Below are positions 54,266 through 61,533 of a stretch of DNA of 64,000 bases, piece after piece. Position 1 is the stretch's first letter. Every line of letters starts with the position of its first letter. The DNA is from Pelorhabdus rhamnosifermentans. Lineage in GTDB: Bacteria > Bacillota > Negativicutes > UMGS1260. The stretch lies in assembly GCF_018835585.1 (NCBI RefSeq), contig NZ_JAHGVE010000011.1, positions 62,001-126,000 of the forward strand, written 5' to 3'. A model generated the notes under the pieces. It saw only the letters and a program-made list of their open reading frames with translations, made no database searches and was not told the origin of the DNA. The position numbers were made by a program, and so were the translations under genes.

Positions 54266-55294
54266 TTAGTTTACATGAATCGTACCTGCTTCGGAGGCGT
54301 TCAGTTGACCAATGATGACTGCTTGGGTGACACCTTGACTGTGAAGACTTGTGACAAAGGATTCCGCTTGGTCCGTTGGCAGACTAAACAGCAAGCCGCC
54401 GGAAGTTTGTGGGTCAAAACAAATATCGCGAATATTTTCCGGTACGGAAGGCTCAAAAGTTACATTCGTTAAATAATGGCGATTGTTGTAGGCTCCAGTT
54501 GGGATGAGTCCCATGGAGGCTGCTTCAGCGGCTTCAGGAAGCAGCGGCAGGGAATGACTCCAAATTTCGGCTTGAACATGGCTGGCTGTGACAAGTTCAG
54601 AGACATGGCCGAGCAGGCCAAATCCGGTGATGTCTGTACAAGCATGAATAGGAAAATCTTGGGCCACCTGGGCCGCTGTTTTATTGAGTGTCGTCATATT
54701 TTGAATGGCTGCTGCTACGCCTGTTGAAAAGAGCTCAGCTTTGGCAGCTGTTGTGAGGATGCCTGTACCGAGTGATTTGGTTAAAATCAATTTGTCTTGC
54801 GGATGGGCACCAGCGTTTGTCAGTACCTTCGTTGGATGGACGATTCCTGTTACACTCAGTCCATATTTCGGATCGCCATTCTCGACCGTATGGCCGCCGA
54901 CAATGAGTGCACCTGCTTCCATTGCCTTATCATAGCCGCCGCGCAGGATGGCTGTGAGTACATCGGGATCTAGTGCGCAGATGGGAAAGCCTACAATATT
55001 CAGTGCCGTAAGTGGCCTGCCTCCCATGGCGTAAATATCGCTGAGACTATTGGTTGCAGCGATTTGCCCAAATGTATAGGGATCGTCCACCATGGGGCTA
55101 AAAAAATCGACTGTCTGTATGAGGGCTGTCTCATCGTTTAATTGATATACACCAGCATCATCCGATGTGTCCAGACCAACGAGCAAGTTAGCACTTTTCT
55201 GTTTTGGCAAGGGACGGAGGACTTGCGCTAGAATCTCTGGTCCAAGTTTTCCGGCGCAGCCACCATTTTTGGTGAATTTCGTAAGTTTAATCAT
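54266..55294 (-). CDS. selD: Selenide, water dikinase
   Basis: A 342-residue enzyme making selenophosphate for selenocysteine and selenouridine. The N-terminal NGGCAGK has Cys13 at the active-site position that is selenocysteine in some species. ATP-binding blocks include VGLDTSDDAGVYQLND, TVDFFSPMVDDPYTFG and GGHTVENGDPKYGLSV. FDPQTSGGLLFSLP is near the C-terminus. Its presence means the organism probably makes selenoproteins or selenium-modified tRNA. Confidence 0.95.
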   Translation of the reverse strand: MIKLTKFTKNGGCAGKLGPEILAQVLRPLPKQKSANLLVGLDTSDDAGVYQLNDETALIQTVDFFSPMVDDPYTFGQIAATNSLSDIYAMGGRPLTALNIVGFPICALDPDVLTAILRGGYDKAMEAGALIVGGHTVENGDPKYGLSVTGIVHPTKVLTNAGAHPQDKLILTKSLGTGILTTAAKAELFSTGVAAAIQNMTTLNKTAAQVAQDFPIHACTDITGFGLLGHVSELVTASHVQAEIWSHSLPLLPEAAEAASMGLIPTGAYNNRHYLTNVTFEPSVPENIRDICFDPQTSGGLLFSLPTDQAESFVTSLHSQGVTQAVIIGQLNASEAGTIHVN

Positions 55295-55445
55295 AGTTAT
55301 GCTTCCTTTCGTTCATATCAAAGGTGTTTCTGTTTCTATTCCGCTTGATCGCCAGATTTTCCTTGTAGCCATTGTCTTTGTCATAGTTTTGTCACAGTTT
55401 TGCATTATAATCACGATTAGACAAGCGTTTAAGGAGGTTCTTTTG

Positions 55446-55910
55446 ATGAAAAAATTTATATTTACTTCAGCTATTTTTCTTTCACTCACTGTTAGTACGG
55501 GTTTTGCGGCACCCATTAATAGTCTGGACCAAAACCAAACAGCTGCGGGGGTCGTCGATGATTCTTTTTACATTGAACACAAATTCTCGGATAATTTTAC
55601 ATTAGGTGTGCAAAAGAATGATATTTATGGAGAAATTGAGCTAGGTCGTAATGTGAGAGCTATTATTGGCAGTAGAAACGACAATTCTGATTCTAGCTTT
55701 TATGCTGGTGGTGCTTTAAATGCTTCTATTGCACCGAATGTGGAAGGCTATGTTTCCTTAGTCGGGGGCAATCATTTCAGTGAAATGCAACTTGGCGCGA
55801 ATATTGCCATTGCGCCGAATGTGGATCTGAATGCCAATTACCGCTCATTTATGCCTGATAGCGGAAGCGATAGCAATCGTACGACTATTGGAGCAACAGT
55901 AAAATTCTAA
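55446..55910 (+). CDS. Small secreted beta-barrel-like protein, probable outer-membrane protein
   Basis: A 154-residue protein with a clear signal peptide (KKFIFTSAIFLSLTVSTGFAA, cleavage near residue 22). The mature part alternates short hydrophobic and polar strands (FTLGVQ, IYGEIELG, VRAIIGS, FYAGGALNASI, VEGYVSLVGG, MQLGANIAI, VDLNANYR) and ends in Phe. That is the pattern of an 8-stranded outer-membrane barrel. The terminal Phe is the usual recognition signal for the Bam machinery. I do not know the family. AAGGAGG precedes ATG 55446; a longer open frame to 55167 runs through selD's start and is rejected. Confidence 0.72.
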   Translation: MKKFIFTSAIFLSLTVSTGFAAPINSLDQNQTAAGVVDDSFYIEHKFSDNFTLGVQKNDIYGEIELGRNVRAIIGSRNDNSDSSFYAGGALNASIAPNVEGYVSLVGGNHFSEMQLGANIAIAPNVDLNANYRSFMPDSGSDSNRTTIGATVKF

Positions 55911-55951
55911 GTAAAATCAAGTAGAGAAAGTTACATAGGGATCGGGAAAGC

Positions 55952-56003
55952 AATCGTCATTCAGTGATAGCATGAAATTCTATTACTGGATGACGATTTT
56001 TAT
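55952..56003 (+). terminator. Terminator after the barrel protein
   Basis: A 19-nt arm at 55952-55970 pairs, with a few mismatches, with 55980-55998, followed by T-rich sequence. Confidence 0.85.
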
Positions 56004-56161
56004 TTTCAGGAAACTTGTGGAAGATGATTTTATGTAATACTATATAAATAAGATGGATGTCTCATTAGGACAGTCAATGTTGTTATGACGTATTTTGATG
56101 GCAAGCGGTCTATGGGCAGTTTGGCCTTTAATAAAACATTCTTTGGAGGTGTATAATATTG

Positions 56162-57814
56162 ATGGCTATTCATTCTCTAGCAGGAAAACAAGCGCCCCAG
56201 TCACTTTTGGTGAATGTTCCCCGTCTGATTAGTGCCTATTATACGAATAAGCCTGATGCAGAGAATCAAGCGCAGCAGGTTGCTTTTGGTACTTCGGGAC
56301 ATCGGGGCAGTTCGTTTAAGACTTCTTTTAATGAAGACCATATTTATGCGATTACGCAAGCCATTTGCTGCTATCGTAGTGTCCAGGATATTACAGGTCC
56401 GCTGTATATTGGTTTTGACACGCATGCTTTGTCGGAACCGGCGTTTATTTCGGCTGTTGAAGTACTTGCAGCAAACAAGATAGAAACAGTGATTGCCAAA
56501 GACATGAATTATACACCTACACCAAGTATTTCCTATGCCATTTTAGCTTACAATCAAGGCAGAATAACAGGACTCGCTGATGGCATTGTGATTACGCCGT
56601 CCCATAATCCGCCTGATAACGGGGGGATTAAGTATAATCCACCGAATGGCGGTCCCGCTGATGCGCATATTACTCAGTGGATTGCAGATAAGGCCAATAG
56701 CTTTTTAAAAAATGGCAATAAAGAAGTGAAACGACAGAATTATGGGCAGGCATTAAAATCTTTTGTTGTTCATGAACACGATTTTATTACACCTTATGTC
56801 AATGATTTAAAGAATATTATTGATATGGACGCCATTAAAGCTTCGGGAATAAAGATTTGTGCCGATGCTTTGGGGGGGGCGGGACTTGGTTATTGGTTGC
56901 CTATTGCCGAAACATATGGTCTCAATATTGACCTTATTAACGGTTATGCTGATCCGACTTTTCGGTTTATGTATGTCGATAAAGACGGTAAAATTCGTAT
57001 GGATTGCTCTTCGTCTTATGCCATGGCCGGATTGATTCATTTAAAAGATCGATATGATCTTGCTTTTGGCAATGATCCTGATTTTGATCGCCATGGTATT
57101 GTAACACGACGCGCCGGGCTTATGAGCCCGAATCATTATTTAGCAGCGGCCATTTCCTATCTCTTTCAAAATCGCCCACTCTGGCGCAGTGATGCCGCGA
57201 TTGGCAAGACTTTGGTTAGTTCTTCAATGATTGATCGCGTAGCCCAGAGTCTTGGCAAAAGACTGGCTGAGGTTCCAGTAGGATTCAAATGGTTTGTGAG
57301 TGGCTTACTTGATGGTTCCTTTGGGTTTGGCGGTGAAGAAAGTGCCGGAGCTTCTTTTCTTAAAAAAGATGGAACTATCTGGACGACAGATAAAGACGGA
57401 ATGATTCTTTGTTTATTAGCAGCGGAAATGATGGCTAAAACAGGTCGCGATCCCAGTGAGCATTATGCTGATTTAACCAATCAATTTGGTAATCCTGTCT
57501 ATGAGCGAATGGATGCACCCGCGAATGCACATCAGAAAGCTGTTCTAGCGAAGCTGTCGCCTGAACAGGTACCTGTTGACTCACTTGCGGGAGAAAAAAT
57601 TACCGCCAAACTTACCAAGGCTCCTGGCAATGGTGCGGCTATTGGCGGCTTAAAAGTTTGCACAGATAATGGTTGGTTTGCTGCGCGTCCGTCAGGGACA
57701 GAAGACGTATATAAGATTTATGCCGAAAGTTTTTGTGGTACCGATCATTTGAAACGCATTCAAGCCGAAGCCCAGAAAATTGTGAGTGACACATTTAAAG
57801 CGGCTCATGTTTAA
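56162..57814 (+). CDS. pgm: Phosphoglucomutase (alpha-D-glucose phosphate-specific)
   Basis: A 550-residue phosphohexomutase interconverting glucose 1- and 6-phosphate. [14 protein letters not shown] is at the N-terminus, and the phosphoserine loop is [17 protein letters not shown] (near residue 140-156). The metal-binding DPDFDRHG and the sugar-binding [10 protein letters not shown] loops follow, and [13 protein letters not shown] ends the protein. GGAGGTG precedes; ATG 56162 is preferred to TTG 56159. Confidence 0.96.
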   Translation: MAIHSLAGKQAPQSLLVNVPRLISAYYTNKPDAENQAQQVAFGTSGHRGSSFKTSFNEDHIYAITQAICCYRSVQDITGPLYIGFDTHALSEPAFISAVEVLAANKIETVIAKDMNYTPTPSISYAILAYNQGRITGLADGIVITPSHNPPDNGGIKYNPPNGGPADAHITQWIADKANSFLKNGNKEVKRQNYGQALKSFVVHEHDFITPYVNDLKNIIDMDAIKASGIKICADALGGAGLGYWLPIAETYGLNIDLINGYADPTFRFMYVDKDGKIRMDCSSSYAMAGLIHLKDRYDLAFGNDPDFDRHGIVTRRAGLMSPNHYLAAAISYLFQNRPLWRSDAAIGKTLVSSSMIDRVAQSLGKRLAEVPVGFKWFVSGLLDGSFGFGGEESAGASFLKKDGTIWTTDKDGMILCLLAAEMMAKTGRDPSEHYADLTNQFGNPVYERMDAPANAHQKAVLAKLSPEQVPVDSLAGEKITAKLTKAPGNGAAIGGLKVCTDNGWFAARPSGTEDVYKIYAESFCGTDHLKRIQAEAQKIVSDTFKAAHV

Positions 57815-57823
57815 CGGCATATG

Positions 57824-57868
57824 AAAAGATTCTCCTATCACATTTTTGCGGTAGGAGAATCTTTTTTG
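57824..57868 (+). terminator. Terminator after pgm
   Basis: A 14-bp perfect stem (57824-57837 with 57852-57865) with a T-run. Confidence 0.9.
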
Positions 57869-57895
57869 TTTGTATAGGAACGTATGAGTTGATAC

Positions 57896-57968
57896 GGAAC
57901 AGGAAGCGTATTGCGGGCGCTCCACCGTTCTACTTGACTTCCGCTTATAGTAATACGCTTCCTGTTCC
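57896..57968. repeat. Hairpin repeat element, copy 2
   Basis: A 17-bp perfect outer stem (57896-57912 with 57952-57968), extended by two more pairs, encloses GGGCG (57915-57919) and CGCTT (57942-57946), with a 3-nt ATA bulge on the 3' side. Loop contains CTCCACCG plus TACTTGACTT. See copy 1 at 54207. Both copies sit between converging genes. Confidence 0.6.
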
Positions 57969-58083
57969 TACTTGGTGGTGTATTATCTTCGAAGTTGAGT
58001 CAAGATTTCTCTTTTATAAGCGGTGTTGAGTCGAGTGGAGTAGTTTCTCAATCCGAATTCCCGATGTTTCAGCGGGAGCAAGT

Positions 58084-59199
58084 TTATTTTTGCGCATGTT
58101 TTTGATGCTGGGCGTACCAATTTTCCAATGTCTTACGATCTGATTCAAAGGTGTGAGCAAAGTGTTTTAAGATGTTGCGCAGCAGGGGATTGGCAATATA
58201 GACGGCATGCGTCGTATAGAGGAAGTTTGAACCAAGATAAGCTTTAATTTCAGGATTCGTCCAGCCGAAAACAGCTGTTTTATAGCCATGCTCCAACGCG
58301 TACTCTAGCGTGTCAAACCAGCTCACGTAATATAAATTATTGTTGCGATATTCAGGGTATTTTGCACCATGATATTTGTCGATAAAATAGTCGCCGTAGT
58401 GGAAACACAAGGAATAGCCAATCCATTCGCCCTGAAAGGTGTAAGCAAAGATGTGACCATCCGCATGTTTATCAGTGAGTATCTTTCTAAAAAAGGGCCG
58501 CGTTAGTTTTTCAAAGTGAATGTCACTTTTATTGTACACATTTTCATAGAGAGAATAAAAGCAGTCGATGATTTTTTCATCCTGAAACAGGGGATCGCCT
58601 GTTTTCAGGACATGCAATTCAGTGATACTGCGTTTTTTGCGTTTTCGTCGCCAGTCAGAGCGTCGGCTCGCTGATTGGCGGCTGAAAAAGGTGTCGAGCG
58701 AGTCAAAATCAAGGGGAATGTAGGCCATGGCCTGTCCATCTAAAAGAATGAATCCAGCCTTGGTAAAGGCTTGGCATAGTTTTTTCGAAATACAATTTTC
58801 AGTTTCGGAAAATAGCGGTGATTCTGGAGCAATATCTTTTACAACAAGAAACTTCGTTTTTAAGGTTGACATTTTTTCCAGTAAGATATTTGGAAGTTCC
58901 TCATAGTTTATTTCATTTGGAAACAAGGAGAATTCTGAGACTGTTGTGCCAACGAATAACGTTCGCGGCCGAAGTAAGTCCTGGCAAATTTTTTTTGGTA
59001 GAAAAGGACTTATTTTATGGATGAAGCGTTGAATAGGCTCATCAGCCGTTATGAGCAAATCAAATTCAGTTAGAAAGGCGGGAAGTTTCTTAGTGTTAAT
59101 CTCGATGGGAAGGGCTTCAAATCCGCTGGGCGGATTTTGCAGAACGGCATCAATTAAGGCTTGCGGTTCTATTTGGAACAGTGAATGTTTCATCGTCAT
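58084..59199 (-). CDS. GNAT/BioF2-like acyltransferase domain protein
   Basis: A 371-residue soluble protein. The C-terminal part (about 180-345) looks like a FemAB/BioF2-type GNAT domain: FSRQSASRRSDWRRKRKKRS, then FAYTFQGEWIGYSLCFHYGDYFIDKYHGAKYPE-like strands and YVSWFDTLEYALEHGYKTAVFGWTNPEIK, in which the acceptor site often lies. The start ATG 59199 has AAAGGAG 11 nt upstream; the open frame back to 59301 is rejected. Function unknown; it may transfer an acyl or aminoacyl group. Confidence 0.65.
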   Translation of the reverse strand: MTMKHSLFQIEPQALIDAVLQNPPSGFEALPIEINTKKLPAFLTEFDLLITADEPIQRFIHKISPFLPKKICQDLLRPRTLFVGTTVSEFSLFPNEINYEELPNILLEKMSTLKTKFLVVKDIAPESPLFSETENCISKKLCQAFTKAGFILLDGQAMAYIPLDFDSLDTFFSRQSASRRSDWRRKRKKRSITELHVLKTGDPLFQDEKIIDCFYSLYENVYNKSDIHFEKLTRPFFRKILTDKHADGHIFAYTFQGEWIGYSLCFHYGDYFIDKYHGAKYPEYRNNNLYYVSWFDTLEYALEHGYKTAVFGWTNPEIKAYLGSNFLYTTHAVYIANPLLRNILKHFAHTFESDRKTLENWYAQHQKHAQK

Positions 59200-59305
59200 G
59201 GGGACAGGAACTCCTTTATGTTCAAAAGCATCAATAAGGATGCTCGATAAAAAGCTTATTATCCTATTCTTGTTAGGAGGACCATTCCCCTTTTTTTGCA
59301 TGTAA

Positions 59306-59352
59306 AAACAACACCTGCTGCGTCTAGTGATAGAGGTAGCAGGTGTTGTTTC
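59306..59352. terminator. Hairpin terminator
   Basis: AACAACACCTGCT (about 59307-59320) pairs with AGCAGGTGTTGTT (about 59338-59350), with T-rich flanks on the plus strand and A-rich ones on the other. It ends the rubrerythrin gene on the minus strand. Confidence 0.8.
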
Positions 59353-59382
59353 TTTTTTATTGAATGAACCGTATTTTTTAGC

Positions 59383-59931
59383 TTATTTACCGAAATATCT
59401 TTCGAGCAATCCCTTGAAAGCAGCACCATGGCGTGCTTCGTCTTTGCACATTTCGTGTACTGTATCATGAATGGCGTCCAAACCAAGTTCTTTGGCTTTC
59501 TTAGCAATGGCAAGCTTACCTTGACAAGCGCCATATTCGGCATCGACTCGAAGTTCAAGGTTCTTTTTCGTTGATGGTGTTACTACTTCGCCAAGAAGTT
59601 CAGCAAATTTTGAAGCGTGCTCAGCTTCTTCAAAAGCAATTCTTTTATAAGCTTCAGCAACTTCTGGATATCCTTCGCGATCAGCCTGACGGCTCATAGC
59701 TAAGTACATCCCAATTTCTGTACATTCACCAGTAAAGTTCATGTGTAGACCTTCAAGGATTTCGGCATCCACACCGGCAGCAATGCCAATGCGATGTTCA
59801 TCGGCCCAAGCCAGACCTGAAGTAGATTGTTCGATGAATTTTTCAGCTGGGGCTTTGCATTGCGGACAGGATGCCGGTGCAGAGTCGCCTTCATGGACAT
59901 AACCACAAATAGAACAGATAAATTTTTTCAT
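59383..59931 (-). CDS. Reverse rubrerythrin (rubredoxin domain first)
   Basis: A 182-residue oxidative-stress protein. A rubredoxin-like iron site leads, with [10 protein letters not shown] and CPQCKAP at residues 6-26, followed by a ferritin-like di-iron domain with EEAEHASKF and DEARHGAAF motifs. The domain order is the reverse of classical rubrerythrin, as in clostridial revRbr NADH-linked peroxidases. It scavenges peroxide or oxygen. Promoter TTGATT-17-TATATT lies upstream on the minus strand. Confidence 0.93.
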   Translation of the reverse strand: MKKFICSICGYVHEGDSAPASCPQCKAPAEKFIEQSTSGLAWADEHRIGIAAGVDAEILEGLHMNFTGECTEIGMYLAMSRQADREGYPEVAEAYKRIAFEEAEHASKFAELLGEVVTPSTKKNLELRVDAEYGACQGKLAIAKKAKELGLDAIHDTVHEMCKDEARHGAAFKGLLERYFGK

Positions 59932-59985
59932 AAATAAAACCCTCCAATGATTAATAATTTTTATTTGTTGACATTTGTTATTTAT

Positions 59986-60014
59986 AATATAGCAGGATTT
60001 AGGGGATAAATCAA
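59986..60014 (-). promoter_or_regulatory. Sigma-A promoter of the rubrerythrin gene
   Basis: On the minus strand, TTGATT (60009-60014) and TATATT (59986-59991) are 17 nt apart. The AT-rich stretch after the -10 box (about 59970-59990) vaguely resembles a PerR site, but only partly; I would not call it. Confidence 0.75.
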
Positions 60015-60067
60015 GTGTTATTTTGAAAAATATTTATTTTATTCATTACGCAAGAAGTGAAGATTGA

Positions 60068-60096
60068 TTGACGGTCCTATTCATGCTTGTTATAAT
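60068..60096 (+). promoter_or_regulatory. Sigma-A promoter of the molybdenum hydroxylase operon
   Basis: TTGACG, a 17-nt spacer and a perfect TATAAT. It starts a leader of about 190 nt before the first gene. Confidence 0.85.
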
Positions 60097-60102
60097 GAAC
60101 TG

Positions 60103-60229
60103 GTCTAGAGTCGTTTGTCTATCTTTAAGAAGGTAGTATAGAAGAGTCGGTGGGATACATAGGACTTTATAATAGCCTGGCGGGAAAATTCGCTCAGCAT
60201 GAACTTGGCGAATTTTCTTGTCGTTTTTT
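60103..60229 (+). promoter_or_regulatory. Attenuator-like leader of the molybdenum hydroxylase operon
   Basis: Three hairpins are visible: CTATCTT/AAGGTAG near 60119-60136, AGAGTC/GACTTT near 60142-60168, and a terminator-like stem of at least 10 bp (60184-60193 with 60208-60217, extendable by three pairs), followed by TTTTTT at 60224-60229. The terminator lies 62 nt before the ATG at 60291. The arrangement suggests regulated termination, with the sensor unknown. Confidence 0.5.
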
Positions 60230-60290
60230 ATTTGTCTCGCAAAACTTGATTTATTATGAAGTGTTCCCTAGATTTGATGGAGGAGAAAGT

Positions 60291-61088
60291 ATGTTTACAA
60301 TAGATCAATTTGTACAGCCTGCCACACTAGCGGAGGCTTATGAACTTCTCGTTAGCAGTAAAACCAATCGTATTCTTGGCGGTTGCGCTTTTTTAAGAAT
60401 GACTTCTCTGCGTATTGCTACAGCCATTGATTTGAGCCAGCTTGGACTGAATGAAGTGAATGAGCATGATGATCGTATTGAAATAGGTGCTATGACAACA
60501 TTTCGTCAGATTGAAACTCATCCTTTATTGAAGCAATATTATTGTGGGTTGCTGCCGAAAGCCGTGGGAAATATTATGGGGGTGCAATTTCGCAATATTG
60601 TTACAGTCGGTGCCTCTGTTTATTCTAAGTACGGTTTTTCTGATTTGATTACGGCGCTGTTGGCGCTTGATACAAAAGTGGAATTGTATCATAACGGGAG
60701 AATGACTTTGGCTCAGTTTTTGAACACGCCGGTTCAGAAAGATATTTTAACTAAAATAATCATCAAAAAAGATGAACGCTTGGCGTCTTATGAGCAGTTA
60801 AGAAATTCGGCAAGTGATTATCCTATTTTAACTGTGGCTGTTTCCAGCTTTGAGGATAAGAGTTGGATTGTCGTGGGAGCGAGACCTTCCTGTGCAACGA
60901 TCGCGCATCAGGCTTCTTTGGAGTTGTCCAAGGGAATTGCAACAGATGATGATATTTCGCGAATTGCCGATCTTGCGTCAAATGAATGCTCTTTTGGCTC
61001 GAATATGCGTGGGTCGGCGAAGTATCGTAAGGCGATGGCCTGCGAACTTGTAAAGCGTGCTATCAAGGAGGTGTATCATGCAAATTGA
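60291..61088 (+). CDS. Molybdenum hydroxylase FAD subunit (CoxM/XdhB-like)
   Basis: A 265-residue FAD-binding subunit of the xanthine dehydrogenase/CO dehydrogenase family. RILGGCAFLRM replaces the usual GGTDLL loop, and VQFRNIVTVGASVYSKYGFSDL is the second FAD-binding segment (usual form RNxATxGGN). It is shorter than typical (about 290). ATG 60291 has GGAGGAG; a longer frame to 60150 runs through the terminator and is rejected. Loss of several FAD-contact residues should be checked. Confidence 0.85.
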   Translation: MFTIDQFVQPATLAEAYELLVSSKTNRILGGCAFLRMTSLRIATAIDLSQLGLNEVNEHDDRIEIGAMTTFRQIETHPLLKQYYCGLLPKAVGNIMGVQFRNIVTVGASVYSKYGFSDLITALLALDTKVELYHNGRMTLAQFLNTPVQKDILTKIIIKKDERLASYEQLRNSASDYPILTVAVSSFEDKSWIVVGARPSCATIAHQASLELSKGIATDDDISRIADLASNECSFGSNMRGSAKYRKAMACELVKRAIKEVYHAN

Positions 61089-61533
61089 TGTAATCATGAA
61101 TCAGAAGCAGCTGAGTTTAAGTGTCGCGGCTGATGAATTTTTAGCAGATACATTGCGGCGTTACGGCTTTCTTAGTATTCGCAAGGGCTGCAATACGACA
61201 TGCTGTGGTTTGTGTACCGTGTGGATCGATGATAAACCGACTTTGTCTTGTTCCGTCCTTTCGGCGCGCCTTCAGGGCAAACGCATTACAACGATTGAAG
61301 GAGTGGAACAAGAGGCAACAGAGTTTGCGAAGATACTTGCTAGTGAAGGTGCGGAGCAATGCGGGTTTTGCAGTCCCGGTTTTATTATGACGGTGTTGGC
61401 TATGAAAAGGGAGCTTGTTCATCCTACAGAAGCTGAGATCATTCATTATTTGACAGGCAATTTATGTCGTTGCACAGGTTATCTCGGACAAATGCGGGCC
61501 GTTAGAACCTATTTGAGGGGGATGCACCCATGA
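61078..61533 (+). CDS. Molybdenum hydroxylase 2Fe-2S subunit
   Basis: A 151-residue iron-sulfur subunit. The plant-type cluster is GCNTTCCGLCTVWIDDKPTLSC (cysteines near 38-60), and the second is in QCGFCSPGFIMT and NLCRCTGYLGQM. It carries electrons from the molybdenum site to FAD. It overlaps the preceding gene by 11 nt and the next by 4 nt. Confidence 0.93.
   Translation: MQIDVIMNQKQLSLSVAADEFLADTLRRYGFLSIRKGCNTTCCGLCTVWIDDKPTLSCSVLSARLQGKRITTIEGVEQEATEFAKILASEGAEQCGFCSPGFIMTVLAMKRELVHPTEAEIIHYLTGNLCRCTGYLGQMRAVRTYLRGMHP

Noticed and set aside
59966-59990. PerR-like operator before rubrerythrin
   Set aside because: Only part of the palindrome matches; AT-rich sequence gives this often.
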